Below, in pieces: positions 11,047-60,935 of a DNA stretch of 64,000 nucleotides; within the stretch, counting starts at the first letter, position 1, and every line of letters begins with the position of its first letter. The DNA comes from Elysia crispata (Eukaryota; Mollusca; Gastropoda; Plakobranchidae): contig JAWDGP010006922.1 in assembly GCA_033675545.1 (NCBI GenBank), positions 1,028,501 to 1,092,500 on the forward strand. Direction: 5' to 3'. A program made the position numbers and the translations under genes. The notes below the pieces were generated by a model that did not search any database, was not told the origin of the DNA, and worked only from the letters and a program-made list of their open reading frames with translations.

Positions 11047-13577
11047 TTAGAATTGCCATTTTCATTATTGTTTATTTCTCTAGGTCTATTTTATTAAAAT
11101 ATTTATTTCTTGATTTGGTATTGTTGTCATAAGCAATTCTAGATAACAGCTAGTGAGTTTAATACATGTCTTTGATAAGGAATCCGTTTTGCTCCTTTGA
11201 AGTGTCCTGTAAATATGTGTATATACTTCACATTTACACAAACTACCTACATATATTTTCACATGTTGTCATAGACATGATGAACTTCTGCTGAAAAAAA
11301 TAAAAACAAAGAAAATTCAGTTTTTAATATATAATTCCTGCATCTTAGAAGGACAATTAACTCAAAGCAATACATGGGAAACTTTAATCATCTGAAGATA
11401 GGAGCACATATTCAGCACGGTGACGCACGGCTACATTTAGTGGGTTTTTACAGCCTTTAGTCATCCTTCTTGCAGTATAGATGCATGTATTGCTAAACCA
11501 AAATTTCTTCTTTCCTCCAGCGAAAAGATAATTTTATTCTAAGGCAATCACTCAGATGGTGATGCTGAAGTTGTTACTGTTATTTTTGTAACGTAGACAG
11601 TACTTTTCAGATTTCTTATAGGATCACAGTTCAGTGAAGTATTTGCAACAGCTGTGTAGATCTTATTTATAATGGAAAATACAATATAGAGTAAAGAATG
11701 AATAGTGCCATTAGATTAATATTAAAGTGGAGGGTACACTCTTTGCCGTCAAGAAATTAGAACTCCTTACTTAAAGTACCGAAAAATTCATAATTTATAA
11801 TTGTTTAGAATACAGGTTCTCTGCAGTGAGAAATTTGCACAACAAAAACCTCAGTCTTAGAAATGTCAAATGTATCTATACTTTAATCAAAAAGATTACT
11901 ATCCCAAGTACTATTAATGCCATTGCCTGAATCATTCACGTAATGGGTATTCTTGGGATCAATAGTGCAAATAAGTTGACAGATGCTGCCTAATCAAAGG
12001 CATTTCTTTTAACCTAGCTGATTCAATCTAAAACCTAAGGTCGATCTGGCAAGAGGTCTGTGATACTGAACCAGAAAAGAAATACATATGTACAATTACC
12101 GTTGTCTTGGATATACATGTATCTTTTAATGCTTAAAAATATGTAAACAGCATATTCAAATATGGTTAATATAATCATTTTTTCAACAGGGAGTAACTCC
12201 TTTTGCTATGTCTGTGAATACCCAAAACTGTAAAGCAAGTATAGTCTAATTTTTTAGTGTAAAGATTTGCATCGTATAAGAAAATTCCATAGGTACAAGA
12301 TTGATGACTTATGTAATCTTTTCATAATAGAGATATTAAGTCATTTAAGGTTATACTACCGGTAGCCTACCTGAAAAAAATAGAAATAATTCAAATATAC
12401 AACAAAATGTGAAATGCTGCAAAAGCCAATATTATCTGAACTGCAAACCTAACGTAAAAAGTGGGACATAGCGATTAAAAAAAATAATAAAATAAACCGA
12501 TTCTCATTTAAAATAACGATTTATCAGTACAGGCTGTAGACATTTTGATTTTTTATGTCTCTTTATTTTCAAGATTAAAATATTTAGATAATGATGTTAG
12601 TGAGAGCAATTGACAAGCAGGAAAAATACCCGAGATCACACCCATAATGAACTATATTTACTTAGTCAAACAGTCGTCTGCTTCCTCGTTTTTATTAATA
12701 TTTGCATAAACGGGAGCATGCAGAGGACGGCTGAGATTTCGTGGTTTCGTATATTTCGCATGTATTTTGCGCATATATTTTGTCAAAAAAAAAAAACCCT
12801 AACAAAACAAGACATATATAGACATTATTCCTCAACCCATCATAGAACCAATTCACATAATCCATCTTTAGTCATCATTTCACCACCCCCCCTGTTATAA
12901 GGACATCAAAGGGGCCTAAAGAACTTTAAAATTTTCCCTTGAATCAGTCTTTTTGCCAAATTCCAAGGTAGCTCAATGACTTTTGGTGGATTCTCCAACA
13001 GCGTTCTGCACACTTAGCATGGAGAATTCCTTGACCTTTTGAAATTTTCAACGGTTTCCCCCACAGTTGAGTTTTGTGGTACATGTATGCTGCTTTGGTC
13101 ACATCTGTCAGGTCTCGCAGTGGACTTGTCTGAGTACTTTTTAAAATACGGTAGCGATTTTTTTTTTTTGTTACACCATTCTTTGTTTTGTTCGCTATGA
13201 GTATGACTTATCGCCAATCCTATCTAGCGCTATCCTTGATGAAAGCTCTGCAGTGATACTACAGAACTCTACTTTTTCATTTTTGTGACGCTCACATTGG
13301 CGTTATTTGTAACTTAACCAGATAGATTATTGAACAATAATGTACATCATTCGCCGGAAGGTTGGCATATATTTATTTCGCAATGTTATATTTCTTTACA
13401 CTTTACCTTATTTGATTTTAATTATATAACACATTACTATCTATATTTCAGTAATATCGAAAATTTACTTTGTCATCTAAACGGGTGCATTTCTCTTCTA
13501 GCCGCGACAGTCTATGAGTTAAAGCACCCCTTCTGGGAATGCAAAGAAAAAAAAACCATAACTATAATTTTAAAGAA
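11047..13577. other. Intergenic DNA, nothing recognised
   Basis: AT-rich sequence between CCT4 and MTA. Short open frames (for example at 12610-12900 and 13014-13217) lack domain signatures, splice context and coding-like composition. No promoter or RNA gene is evident. Confidence 0.6.
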
Positions 13578-14230
13578 AATCATCATCATCATCGGTGTTC
13601 CGTGTCGCGTGCGACGTTGGAGGTCATTGCTCGCCACACATCTCTATCCATAGCTCTCTCTGGGCACTTGTTGATGAAACACCCTACATGTCTACAAAAG
13701 TACAATGTTATCCAATCAATTTGTTCTTCTTCTACCACGAGCGCGTTTACCATCAACTTTTCCTTCCACAATTATCTTGAGTAAACTGCTGTATCTTCTA
13801 ACGTCAACGAAACCCCCCCTACCTTGATACTCATCTCTGTCGTTTTTAAAGGATTTGTATTTTTTTTCCTTTTTTTTTTTTTTTTGTTTTGTTTATGAAA
13901 CGCGAGATATTTTTTTCTGTATGTCCACATCTCAAAAGCTTTTAGTCTGCTGTCAGTGTCCAAGTTTCACATCCAATTGAACTTTCATTGCAATTGTTTG
14001 GTGTAGTTTGGTGGCTAAGGACAGGTCATGAATGGTGAGTAGTCCTATCATTTCACTAAACTTTATAATGCGTTTTACGATCTCTTTTTCACTGCGACCA
14101 TCCTCAACAAATGCTCATAAGTATTTGAATGAAGTTTCTTGTTCAACTCTCTTATCCTATTGTTGAGATCTGTGGCATTTTATTGCTTTTGAAGAAGACC
14201 GTTCATTTTGGTTGTTTTGATGTTCATCAC
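13578..14230 (-). pseudogene. Degenerate non-LTR retrotransposon, C-terminal reverse-transcriptase region
   Basis: Read on the minus strand, disrupted frames resemble the C-terminal tail of LINE endonuclease/reverse-transcriptase proteins: RIRELNKKLHSNTYE with KKRS near 14075-14165; GKVDGKRARGRRRTN, a stop, then LDNI near 13715-13765; and RAMDRDVWRAMTSNVARDT near 13595-13655. These parallel the family's 'GK(V)EGKR.RGR.R..WLDNI' and 'A.DR..WR.....V' blocks. Several stops and at least one frameshift separate the blocks, and a T-rich insertion lies between them. The minus-strand 3' end is followed by a (GAT)n tail at 13578-13592. It is clearly dead; the clade is not assigned. Confidence 0.6.
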
Positions 14231-14924
14231 TAACCCAAAAGTACGCATACATGGTTAAAACAATAAAAACATCAAAGTGAAGTAAGAAGGGAAATAACTA
14301 CAGGAATCAAGGTATACTTTAACATTATCTCCCTTCTGATAAACTCGCATCACACTCCGACTGCCACCGAAACGATAAAGCTTGCGATATCAAATCATAC
14401 TAATGCTTTTTACTTCCTGAAAAGACTAACGTTGCAACTAAAATGAACCACAAACGTAAAGCCATCTAGAATAATTTTACGGTAAATCAGTGCGGTGGCA
14501 TTGTTACATTAATTTTGTAGTTATTGTTTTTTTTTCTATTTGTTTATTTTTGGGTTTATTTCATCCTATCTTTAATTTTGAATATTAACATATTCTTAAT
14601 GATATTCTATGATGCTTTAAAAAAGAAATAGTGTTTTAATCGTTTATTTTATTTCTAGACATTATTATTGTGAGTAATGGCCGAAAGAGAAAGAGCCTTG
14701 ATCCTAACGAGTATATTAATCTATACAATCTTCACTTTTCCAAATATCCTCTCATATATGAACCTCAATTATTGTTTAAGATGTTCTACGATTTCGCATA
14801 AATTAGCCCTAATGTAGATGACAGTCGAACGTAAATGATTTATTTTACCAATTTCGACCCATTTTGAGAATATGAATCAATACTCAGTAATGTAATAGTA
14901 AAATTTCACAACGGGCCTACGTTT

Positions 14925-15080
14925 TTGTCATGCTCAAGAAACCACAGAAGGCAACCGTCACAGCTTCATTAATGCAGGTTCTAAACGTGATCAGCCCGCG
15001 AGCTTTCAGAATCGAACCTGTGCCAGTCAAGTTAAGACAGAGCGTAATGCAGGCCTATCCTCTTCCACCATAGCCGAAGT
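14925..15080 (-). mobile_element. tRNA-derived SINE head (minus strand)
   Basis: On the minus strand a pol III A-box-like TGGTGGAAGAGG (15070-15059) is followed 40 bases later by a B-box GGTTCGATTCT (15018-15008). This spacing is typical of tRNA-related promoters. There is no cloverleaf 3' half, so it is not a functional tRNA. The body extends to lower coordinates with an uncertain end. Confidence 0.5.
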
Positions 15081-15272
15081 TGTCCACTTAAAATGATAGG
15101 AGAAATGGTAAGGATGCAGTTTTAGGCTCCTGCCTTATTTTATATCTCCACTCTTTTGCATACAAGACAATCTGCCTCACCAAAAAATGGCAGCTCCAGT
15201 CCTAGTGTGGCAACGGCAAAAATATGAGTTGTCTATACGTGTTTTCTTAAAAGACAATTAATGATAAGAAAG

Positions 15273-15303
<31 letters not shown>

Positions 15304-15308
15304 ACACA
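15273..15308. repeat. C17 homopolymer joined to a (CA)n microsatellite
   Basis: Seventeen consecutive C at 15273-15289 run into about nine AC units, about 250 bp upstream of the presumed MTA promoter. Confidence 0.95.
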
Positions 15309-15540
15309 ATGTTATCAGCAGCTAAATGCTTCTTTTCGACAGCATCCCCTACTTAGAAGTGTAATATTGCATTGAGTTTTGAGCCACACATTAATTGGAA
15401 AGCTCTCTTAAATCCTGTAAGTACACACTGGTTTATGCATCCGCTGAGCCTTCAATGTTTGTAAGTTTTTAAAAACCTAGGCAAAGCATCTTCTCCACTC
15501 ACATCTAGGCTAGAGGATCTAGGTTAGGCTTCGCTATGAA

Positions 15541-15742
15541 GACCGAGCGTTGCCGAAGGAAGGATGACGTCACGTGTAAAAAAGAGAAAGACAGCAGAGT
15601 CCGAGAAATGGCGACTCAGTGATCAGTCTTCTCACGTCAGGGGGTTACAGGGGGTTGGATTTAGACGTTTTCTGCCATCAACTTTATATCACGCAGGATA
15701 AAACGTCGAATGAATTGATTTTTTGTGTAAAATTTATCAGAA
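15541..15742 (+). promoter_or_regulatory. MTA proximal promoter and 5' UTR with overlapping CRE and E-box and a YY1-like site
   Basis: TGACGTCA (15565-15572), a perfect CRE palindrome, overlaps CACGTG (15571-15576), a perfect E-box. About 30 bp on, AAATGGCGAC (15606-15615) resembles the YY1/initiator-linked AANATGGCG motif common in TATA-less housekeeping promoters. If transcribed from upstream, the ATG in that motif opens a four-codon uORF (ATG GCG ACT CAG TGA). The window is relatively GC/CpG-rich against its surroundings, and no TATA box is evident. The transcription start is not defined by sequence alone. Confidence 0.5.
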
Positions 15743-52153
<36,411 letters not shown>

Positions 52154-55100
52154 GGAAAAAAAAAAATATAAACAGCCTATTTTGAAAAAGGTAAATTTCA
52201 GCATATTTCTATCTGTGAAGTTTGCAAAAGGGCAAAACATACTATTTAGATCTTTTCAATAGATATGGATGGTTGTACATCTTATCAACTTGTCTGCTTT
52301 CACTGAGAAAGAAGAAGAAGAAAAGTTGTTAAAACGATCAAAGCAAATTTTACCAGTTAACAATTTAAAAAAAAATGCTGTTATTAAAAAAAAAAAAGGG
52401 AAAAAAAGGAAGAAAATTGCAACTAAATACTTCTCACATCTGTTGAAGATACATAACTCTGTTTACAAGGCAAGATTAAAAAAAAATGGTTAAATAAACC
52501 TTTGGAATCTGAACCATCACAAAACCCAATTTTTTTGGAGATGCCTTACTTTGCCTTTGGACTGCAGCTTCAATTGTGATCAAATTTGAAACTGTCATAT
52601 CAAAAAGGTTTAAACCAAAACCAAATGAATTTTGTAAAAAAGCAAAGAAAAAAAGAAAATGAAATAGTCCCAAGAAATTTGGTTTTCACACAATACCACC
52701 TAAGTTGCTGCAGCTCATGTAAAACCCTGACCCTAAAAGAAAGGACATAACTCTGTACAAAGAACAGACATTAAAAAATATTAAAATTGAACAAAGATAC
52801 AATTATGAAACAAACTAAAAAAACCCACAAAAACAAGAGGTCTTGAATTTTTAATAAAACAGGGTTTTATGACAAACCATTTTTCTAAGACTTCTCCCTC
52901 ACAACAGGCTGACTTAGCCACCATTTCAGTTTTTTCACCATCCACATCCCATTCCACCACCATCTCAACATCACAATTTGACTTCCAATCTCAAATGGGC
53001 AATGGTTGTTATTTTCATCCTGAATGTAGGGATAACCATGCAGATAATGATAATAACTGATTTCTGTAGCATCCCTCAGAAATTCAAGCAATCATCCATT
53101 CAACTCAAAAGATTAGATTTAGCCTAGTCCTTGAAATCACCAAAAATTTCTGACAAAAATAACCAATGCCGAAACAATTCAATAGATCTAATTCTAGTCT
53201 GAAAACTAAAAGAACTCTAATGAAGTGTCTTCTAAAGGTAAGTGAAGTTTACATGAGATTTCCAGCCAAATTTCCTGCAATAATATGGAAAGAAACTAGA
53301 CAGAAAGTGAAAGTGAGGGGCGATGACGGTACAATGTAGTGTTCCACACTGGTGACGTGAACAATATAAGTGGGATTGAGTTAACAGTCATTTACTGAAT
53401 TTACTTTTTGATCTGGAATAAATTTTCTTGTTTCTTTTCTTCCCATGGTACTCTTTGATATAAAACTCCAGATCTCTATCTCTGTTGTGAGCTGTGATTA
53501 CAAACGTTATGAACTCGAGTATTATGTCATGATATCAAGGAAAACAAATATCCTGACTCAATAATATATGTGTCTAAAGATAAGAAAAGATATTTATTGA
53601 CTATAATACACAGGCCTCCCCTCTCATTGTCATCCAAACTCAAAAGCACAATACTTTTCTGATTGTAATAAAATGCATAACTTTTTCATACACCTTTTCC
53701 TTCACTGTTTTCCATCATTCAGGTGACAGCTTGACCGATGTGCTGCCATCTGGAGTAGCTGCTGATGTGGTGCTTGAATGAAACAAAATATTGGCATGTC
53801 TCATACCATGGCTGTTGCCTGGAAACTGTAGAACATAGAAATGCAACCCGCAAGGCTTTCTTTAGCCAGAAGACAAGCATTTCATTTTCCTACCTGATAT
53901 TTCATTGAAAATTCCTGCCCATCTGTAAAAATTGCCAAGCATCACCATTGCAGGAACATCTTTCACAGACTTTTCTGATGTAATTATGTTTATAGAATAA
54001 GACTTTGCTGGCCAATCTGTAAATATACCAGCAGAGAGTGAATCAGATTTTTTTTTTTGCTCTCTGTTCCTTATATGAGATAAAATTGTGAGGTCATTAG
54101 TATTGCCTATTTTGTGCTTTTATACATTTCAGAGTAAGATTTTTTTTTATATGTTTGCTTGGAATATCTAATCCTGCATGGGAAAAGCCAGTTAAAATTT
54201 TATGTTCACATATGAAGCCACAGTTTAATTGAATTATGTAAGTATGTAAAGTCCTTCTGAGTGGATGTCAAATCTGATCGCTGAAAGAAAGAATATGGAA
54301 AACTAACCAAAACATTATAGGCAAAGGCATTCAGGTTTTGATGTTTTGGTGCTCAATTTCTCCCTTTTCTCTTGAATAAATAACATTTTGATTCCAAAAT
54401 TCTGTTCCTGGTTGGGTTTTCCCATGTAGCTTCACATATGTATGATTGAAATTTCATTTTCTGTGAGGCTGTGAAAAAAAGGCAGATCATTGTATGAATG
54501 CTTGGAAAACAGAAATCTGTTAGTAAAGTACTCAGTAAGACATTTTAATTGCTGCTTACCTTTTTCCCTTTTAAATGAATGTTGAAGATTTTGTGATTTG
54601 AAAATATTGAGCTGTCGAATATGAACTATGCTGTTATTCTTCATTTTATGACGCCAGCGAAATAAATTAAGTTGTTTTGTATTATATACCATTAGCAGCT
54701 AAAGTTCTGAGCATGAATCAGCTTGGAAAGACAGCCATTCAAATTACTGTCTTCAAGGTGTTCAGTAAGTGGTAATCTGACAAACATGGAAGCTTAGCAG
54801 AAACTTAAGTAAAAGCTTCTCCTAATCTTTAAAATATTTTTGACTGATTTTTCTTCATTGAGAAGAAAGCATTGCTTTTTGATTATTTTTATTTTTAAAA
54901 CTAAGTTCACGGTTTTGTTATTAGTTTTTATCATGTTTCTATCACTTTAATATTATGAAGCACAGAGAGTCATATAGAAATTAAAATCTTGTCATTCTCA
55001 AAGCTACTAAGGGAAAGATGTCTTTGTTAAGTGTCTGAAGGGAAAAGTTTACGAAGTTTTTAATATGTATTTTAGTGCCTCAGAGAAGCCACATTAAAAC

Positions 55101-58100
55101 CAGATTCTTTACAACATCAATAAGTTTATCTTTGGCATCAAGAGTCTCATTGATCCTGGTCAAAATTATTATCCTATGACATGTTTCATTACATTTAAGA
55201 TTTTATAACCTCTTAGTGATAATGAACATTATTTATAAGCCCACACATTTTTTTTTCAGTTTAATGTCCTTCTCAACAAGATTTTAAGGATATACCCATC
55301 TTTTTATGATTGCACATGGAAAAAGTTCCTGTGTTTTGTTTTATAAAGCTGCAAAATTATGTGAACTGTGCACTAATAATCTCATCTCTTAAAACTGAGT
55401 ATGGTATTTGAAATGGAAATATCTATGTGAGTGGGGAAAAGTTTCGATAAGGACAAGGATCTAAAACCAAAATCTGAATGATTTTTATTGCAGCAGAAAC
55501 TAAGCTGTTCACTGAGAACAAATTTTCGCAATCTACTTAGAACATAGTGAAGTAATTTGTGCAAAATACATCAGGTCATAAATTTGAAAGAGTACAACAT
55601 ATCTGACCCGGATATCAAAAAGAGACTTGCTTTGACTTTAACCCTTCTAATGTGTCTATACATTTTCTTTTATAAATTCTTGAGCTTATTCTATTTTTGG
55701 TAAAAAGAAAAAGCAAATTAGCGACTAATTGTTTGAGTTTTTTTTTTTTTTTTTTTTTTTTTGGGGCAACTTTTTAATTGATCTTTGACCAGGGTTGTAT
55801 CTCAAGGTAAAACATTTTATAAAGTAATCACTAATGCCCTCTTTGCGTGATCAGTGAAGAAAACCACACAAAAAAATATTCAACAAAGGAGATGCATGGC
55901 TTTTTTAAAGCACTTCTGGAATATCCATTGAATCATATGAGGAACACAGCTGTAGATGGGTTGCTTTGAGTCAATATCTTTTAGCTGGAGCACACAAAAG
56001 TGAGAGAAACCAGTGCCAAAATCCATGGCTCTATTTGCAGACTAAACAAAAAAAGAAAAATGTGAAAACATGCCCCTAGAACATCCAAGATATGCTCTCA
56101 ACTAAGCTGCTCAAATTGGCTATCTCCAAAAGTTCATTCAAGTATGTTCTGTTCTTATCCTATACTTCATATGTGACAAATTCATGCTTGATCAATTTTT
56201 GTAGAGGAAATGTTCAAATCATTTGTTTTCTGTCATCTCCTTTAGCCTTTCAGAAATTTTCTCTTTAAGATCAAAATGCAGATGCCATCATCAACTTTCT
56301 TATGCTTTTTGAAATGAAACCTTAGCTACAAAATTTTACTAGAAAATCTCACGTCTGCATCACTCTACCTCAAGGCTGTTGTAATTTTTTTTTATGCTGA
56401 AGAAAAATTAATTTAAATGAGCTTTTTCCTCTTAAAAGGTAGCCCACACACCTTGTCATCAGGGTTGGATAGTTCTCTAGATGCAAATCATCCCTCTTTT
56501 TTTTTTTCAAGGGATGCCTCTTTGTCTATGGAAATTTCAAGAAGTCTAATTGTTTTGCTGCTTGTGACTTAATGAGATGCACAGAGAACAAAATGGCCTT
56601 AAATAGGTTTTGAATGAATTTTTTTTACAATTAATGGGACTGGGATGTGAACTGAATAGCATTATGTAAAGTAAAAACAAATATGTAAGTGCAACACAGC
56701 CAATCCTTCAGATATTTTTCTTGCAGTTGCAAAACATGAAAAATAGGGGAAAAAAAAAGATAAAAGTAAAAATGAAAGTGATCACTTCATTGGTATTAGC
56801 CAACTGTGAAATTGTTCTGTTTTTAAAAGTATGCTTCTACTGATTGTGCATTGTATTTTATCTTTAAGTTCAATTAAAATGATTTGTACACTACAGTATC
56901 AATTAAAGTATGATTTTATAGATATGGTTTTCCATTGAAGCTTTTTATTGCTAGGAATTAGAGCTACTGCTCTTATGTCAGTTTACAGCACAATGTAATC
57001 TTCCTTGCTCCTACGCTTGGCTTGTTTACAAAGAAGAATTTCGCCATGTTTAATCTTAAAAGGCAGCTGGAAATCACTAATTTTAAACTTTAATGCCATC
57101 ATACTGTTTTGTCCTTAGTGACTTTCTCACCGTTCAGATGTAAAAACTACATGCCTTGGCAATTCAAGGGTACATTTATGTTTCCTGTCCTTTTTAATTC
57201 TTTATCATCAGCATTTTGCTTTTTCAGATTGAGGACATTTCAGTACTTCAGTTACTATGAGATCAAGTGTCACTATCATTCAACTTTTTCATTTTTTCCC
57301 CATTTTTTTCATCATTTTGTAAATTTTGTAGAAATGTGGAACATTTTATACTGATCATAAATTTCAAACAGTAAGAAGATTATTACAGGTACACAAATCA
57401 TGGCCACATTTTTTTTTTTTTTTTTGTAATCTCATTGTTGCTTTGAAATGAAAACACATATTTTGAACTTGAACACTTGTGACTGCTAAAAGTCAATACA
57501 TTTTGTATGACAGCCTTAATGAATTGCATATTGTTGCAGGTGTGAGAAAACACATAGCATATTTATTGGATCAAGAACCAGCTAAAGCAGGCAGCATGAA
57601 TGCTTGAGGAAAAAATAATAAATAAAAAAAAAATATATTAAAAAATAAGATATGTGATGAACACTCCTTTCCTCATCTCTTAATAATTATATTGAGACAA
57701 AAGCAATGTTTGTCTAAAGTATAATTGGGAAAGCTCTCACAAGTTCAAGTGGTAACTTTTCAACTGTTTACAAATTATTTTTGGGATGGGAACATTTTTT
57801 CTTTTTTTTTACTTAGTGTCAAACTTTATTACAGTTACAACTTACATGCTAGGTAAATTTTTTTTCTGCCATTAGGTTGTATACACAATCTATATACTAG
57901 CTCTAAATTGTGTTGTGCAGCTGAATTCTGTCATTCCTAAGCTCTATTGACTTGACAAATCATATTTTATAGACAAGGTAGTTGTTTTGGAGACAGATTT
58001 TGTAAAGGTGTCTTAGTTGGGTGGAATGATAGACATGACAATTGCAGAAAACATAGAACAGGCCTATCTGCCTTCAATAATTCCACTTTTCACAAAAACT

Positions 58101-59800
58101 AAAAAATTAATTAAAAAAAAAAAAAATAACATGCACTTGCTTTAGAAGACGCCTATATTTAATGCAGGTTAATGTTTACCATTCATGAGTTTGTCAAATT
58201 GTACAGCAGTGGCAATATGGATTGTTTCAATTTGTGCTCCATATATTCCTTTGAATGTCCAATACAAAGATTCACAAGTTTTCATATATCATTGCAGTTT
58301 ATTTGATAACTTTTATTTTATGTTTCAAACAAACCATGTACTATTCTTTAAACCAAAATCTTGGCACATTTATCGTTATTCAGACCTCACAAATCATTTC
58401 ATCTTAATTTATAAATACACGCTGACCTGTTTTGTGTATGGTATTTCAATTAAATAAAAATGTTTGAAATGTTGTTCTGTGTGCTCTTAATAAATTTGAT
58501 GACAAAAATGTTTTTGTGCAGCCATGAGTTGATTTTTTGTTTATGGGAAGGGATAGAACTGCCTCTTTTGGCCATACTACATCTGAATTCCTGCTATCAG
58601 TTCAACAACCTTTGCAATATATGTAGGTGTTCCTCCCATTGCTTTGGAGTTTCCCCAAACTTGAAATCTGTTGCCAAAAGACCTGGATTGAATCACAAAA
58701 GTTTTGTCAGCAAAGGATTTTGGTGGATAAATAGTACTGGTAGTGCCAGCAGTTCATCGTGATAACTCTTCAAAGTCACCCACAAGGCAATTTCAGAGGG
58801 ATGGAAATGATCAAGTGATATTGGTACCTTAAAGTGGAGTATCTACTTTCTGGTCAAATCAATTTATTGAAAATAAAACAAAAATATACATGATTAAAAA
58901 TTTTATATAGGGTCCTATACAGATACTAATTAAAGCCAGCATCACATACTTAGAACAATTATGTTTTTAAAGAAACTAGCTATTGTGGTGATAGATGCAT
59001 AACACCTTCAATTTAATCATAGACTTTCGGGGTAAGCTTTGTATAGAAGTAAAGCCGATAGTCTTGCCTTTTTAAAACACGCAGGTGGGGAAAGCCCAAA
59101 ACTGGATAGCTTTTACACTGTAAATTGAACATGGCTGTGTTGTCATGTGATTAAACTTTAAAGAAGCTGTATTCGAAATTTCATATTTATGAACGGGTGA
59201 TTTACATAAGTTATAAAGGGAAGTGGTTTCCATATTACATGTAGATATTTCTGTAAAGAATTACATGTAATACATGTATCTGTGGTATTGCCTTACAATG
59301 ACACTTCACAGAACTGTACCAAAAACGTTTGCAGGATGGGAAGGGTAATAGCTGGGGCTCAGATTGAGATATTGAACTACTCGTCCCATAACATCAATTC
59401 TCGTGGCTGTATTTCCTGTAAGTCTTTAAAATATTCCGTTTATACAACCTAAGTATCACCAGTACCTGCCCATTGACAATTCACTGAACATATTAACTCG
59501 ACACTATTGACTTCTCTAATAACAGCTTAATTTGGATGCAGGGGGACTTCATCATTTTGTTTCATTCTTGGTTAGATATAAACTTGACGCTCAAGTTCTC
59601 TAGTAGTGAAAAAAAAAAGTTCTTTTTCAAACATATGAGTATCAACATAAAGGTTTAGAACAGGATAAGAATGGGGTGGTTAAATGTGGGTTGTAAAATT
59701 TATGAAGACATTATTTGAGTTAAAGAAACGTGTATTTTTCTGGAGAGAAAGTAAGTGGTCTTATTGAAATTGTGAACTTATTTAAAAGCTAGTCCACAAA
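52154..59800. other. MTA 3' UTR and downstream intergenic DNA
   Basis: The nearest AATAAA after the MTA stop is at 52493-52498; further ones occur near 54375 and 58453, so a long UTR with alternative ends is possible. The stretch has few recognisable repeats apart from poly(T) tracts (for example 55739-55762). Open frames such as 57109-57354 and 58460-58762 have no domain, splice or composition support. Confidence 0.5.
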
Positions 59801-59813
59801 GTAAGGATTACTC

Positions 59814-59931
59814 GGCGTTCACATCAAAATATCGGCAGGCCGAGCTATCTCGCACGGGCATACTCGGCCGAGCTAGTGCTTTTATTATTTATACCAAATC
59901 ATATCGGTTGCCCGTGTTGACTGACAGATAA

Positions 59932-59964
<33 letters not shown>

Positions 59965-60153
59965 TTTAATATAACGTCTCCGAGGTCAACTTGTGCGTAT
60001 TGCGCAAGCCTGTCTCAGTGAACTGTCTAGGTTTATAACCGTGCACACTGCCGAGACTCGGTGAAATTTTAGCGCGGCATTAAAGCTGAAATATCGGCCG
60101 GCCGGCCGAGTAAAAGTTTACTCTCACATACTCACGGGTGTGGTGTGAACGCG
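59814..60153. mobile_element. CpG-rich MITE-like element with GCGTTCACA termini
   Basis: GCGTTCACA at 59815-59823 is mirrored at 60144-60152. Both arms contain TCGGC(C)GGCCGAG palindromes and ATATCGGC in opposite orientation, and a poly(T) tract of about 26 lies between them (59937-59962). CpG density is far above the surrounding DNA. No clear target duplication was found. Confidence 0.45.
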
Positions 60154-60600
60154 AAAAAGGAAAATATATTTATAAGTATTTTGGTGCACTCTATCCATCG
60201 AGCGATTTTTTGGTGTAAGTGCAGGGTAATCATGGGCCATGTGACAGCTTTTATTCATGCATGCCGAATTTCAGCCTCATTATTCATTAGTGATGCTGTG
60301 TGAAAATATTTCTGAAAGGAACCTTTTGCAAGAGTATAGATTTCTTAATTCCCCAATTCTGTGATAATCAAACAACTGCTTCCAATTTTTCTTCTTTGCT
60401 TTGTTTTCCTCTTCTCTACATCTTTTGTGTAATGTCATCTTTTCCTCAGATTACCTGTGCATCTTGTTTTGGATATGCAAGTAAACAAAATAGGAACAAT
60501 AAAGAAAGGGAAAAAACATACATGTAAAAAAGGTAAACCCGGCATTTGTATGGTGTATTGCTAAAAGAGGGTTCCATAGTTAGTTTCACTGCATAATATG

Positions 60601-60935
60601 AGGCTAGCCTCACATAGAAATGAACTTTCACGTATCACGCGTCACTTTTTACGTGACACGTTCAGGTCTCACTTTGATCACATAAGTTCTATCATTCCCT
60701 CACGCTTAGCACACGGATTCCTCCGATTAAGAGGCATTGTTGACAATAGTTTTACATTAAAAAAAAAAAGAAGGGGGTGACACAACATGGGCCAAAAAAA
60801 ATCAGCATGCACATTCTTTCCGTCACGTCACCACACGTCTCTGCGTGGCGCAACTGCTTAATCATGTTTACACGCGTGTCCCGTGTCCATTCACACGCGT
60901 GACGTGTTGAGTGACGCTCTATGTGATGCTGACCT
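60601..60935. mobile_element. 335-bp MITE-like element with CACATAGA inverted ends
   Basis: The left arm AGGCTAGCCTCACATAGA and the right arm reverse-complemented AGGTCAGCATCACATAGA match at 15 of 18 positions. Both arms then carry TCACG(T/C)G/ACGCGT-rich subterminal sequence. There is no coding capacity. The target duplication is uncertain. Confidence 0.55.

Noticed and set aside
12610..12900. 96-codon open frame in the CCT4-MTA interval
   Set aside because: Non-ATG start, low-complexity ending and no splice or domain support.
15008..15078. Possible tRNA gene
   Set aside because: A- and B-box-like motifs are present, but the sequence cannot be folded into acceptor and anticodon stems by eye; a SINE head is the simpler reading.
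58460..58762. 100-codon open frame downstream of MTA
   Set aside because: Cys/Leu-rich with no domain match or promoter; likely chance in UTR or intergenic DNA.
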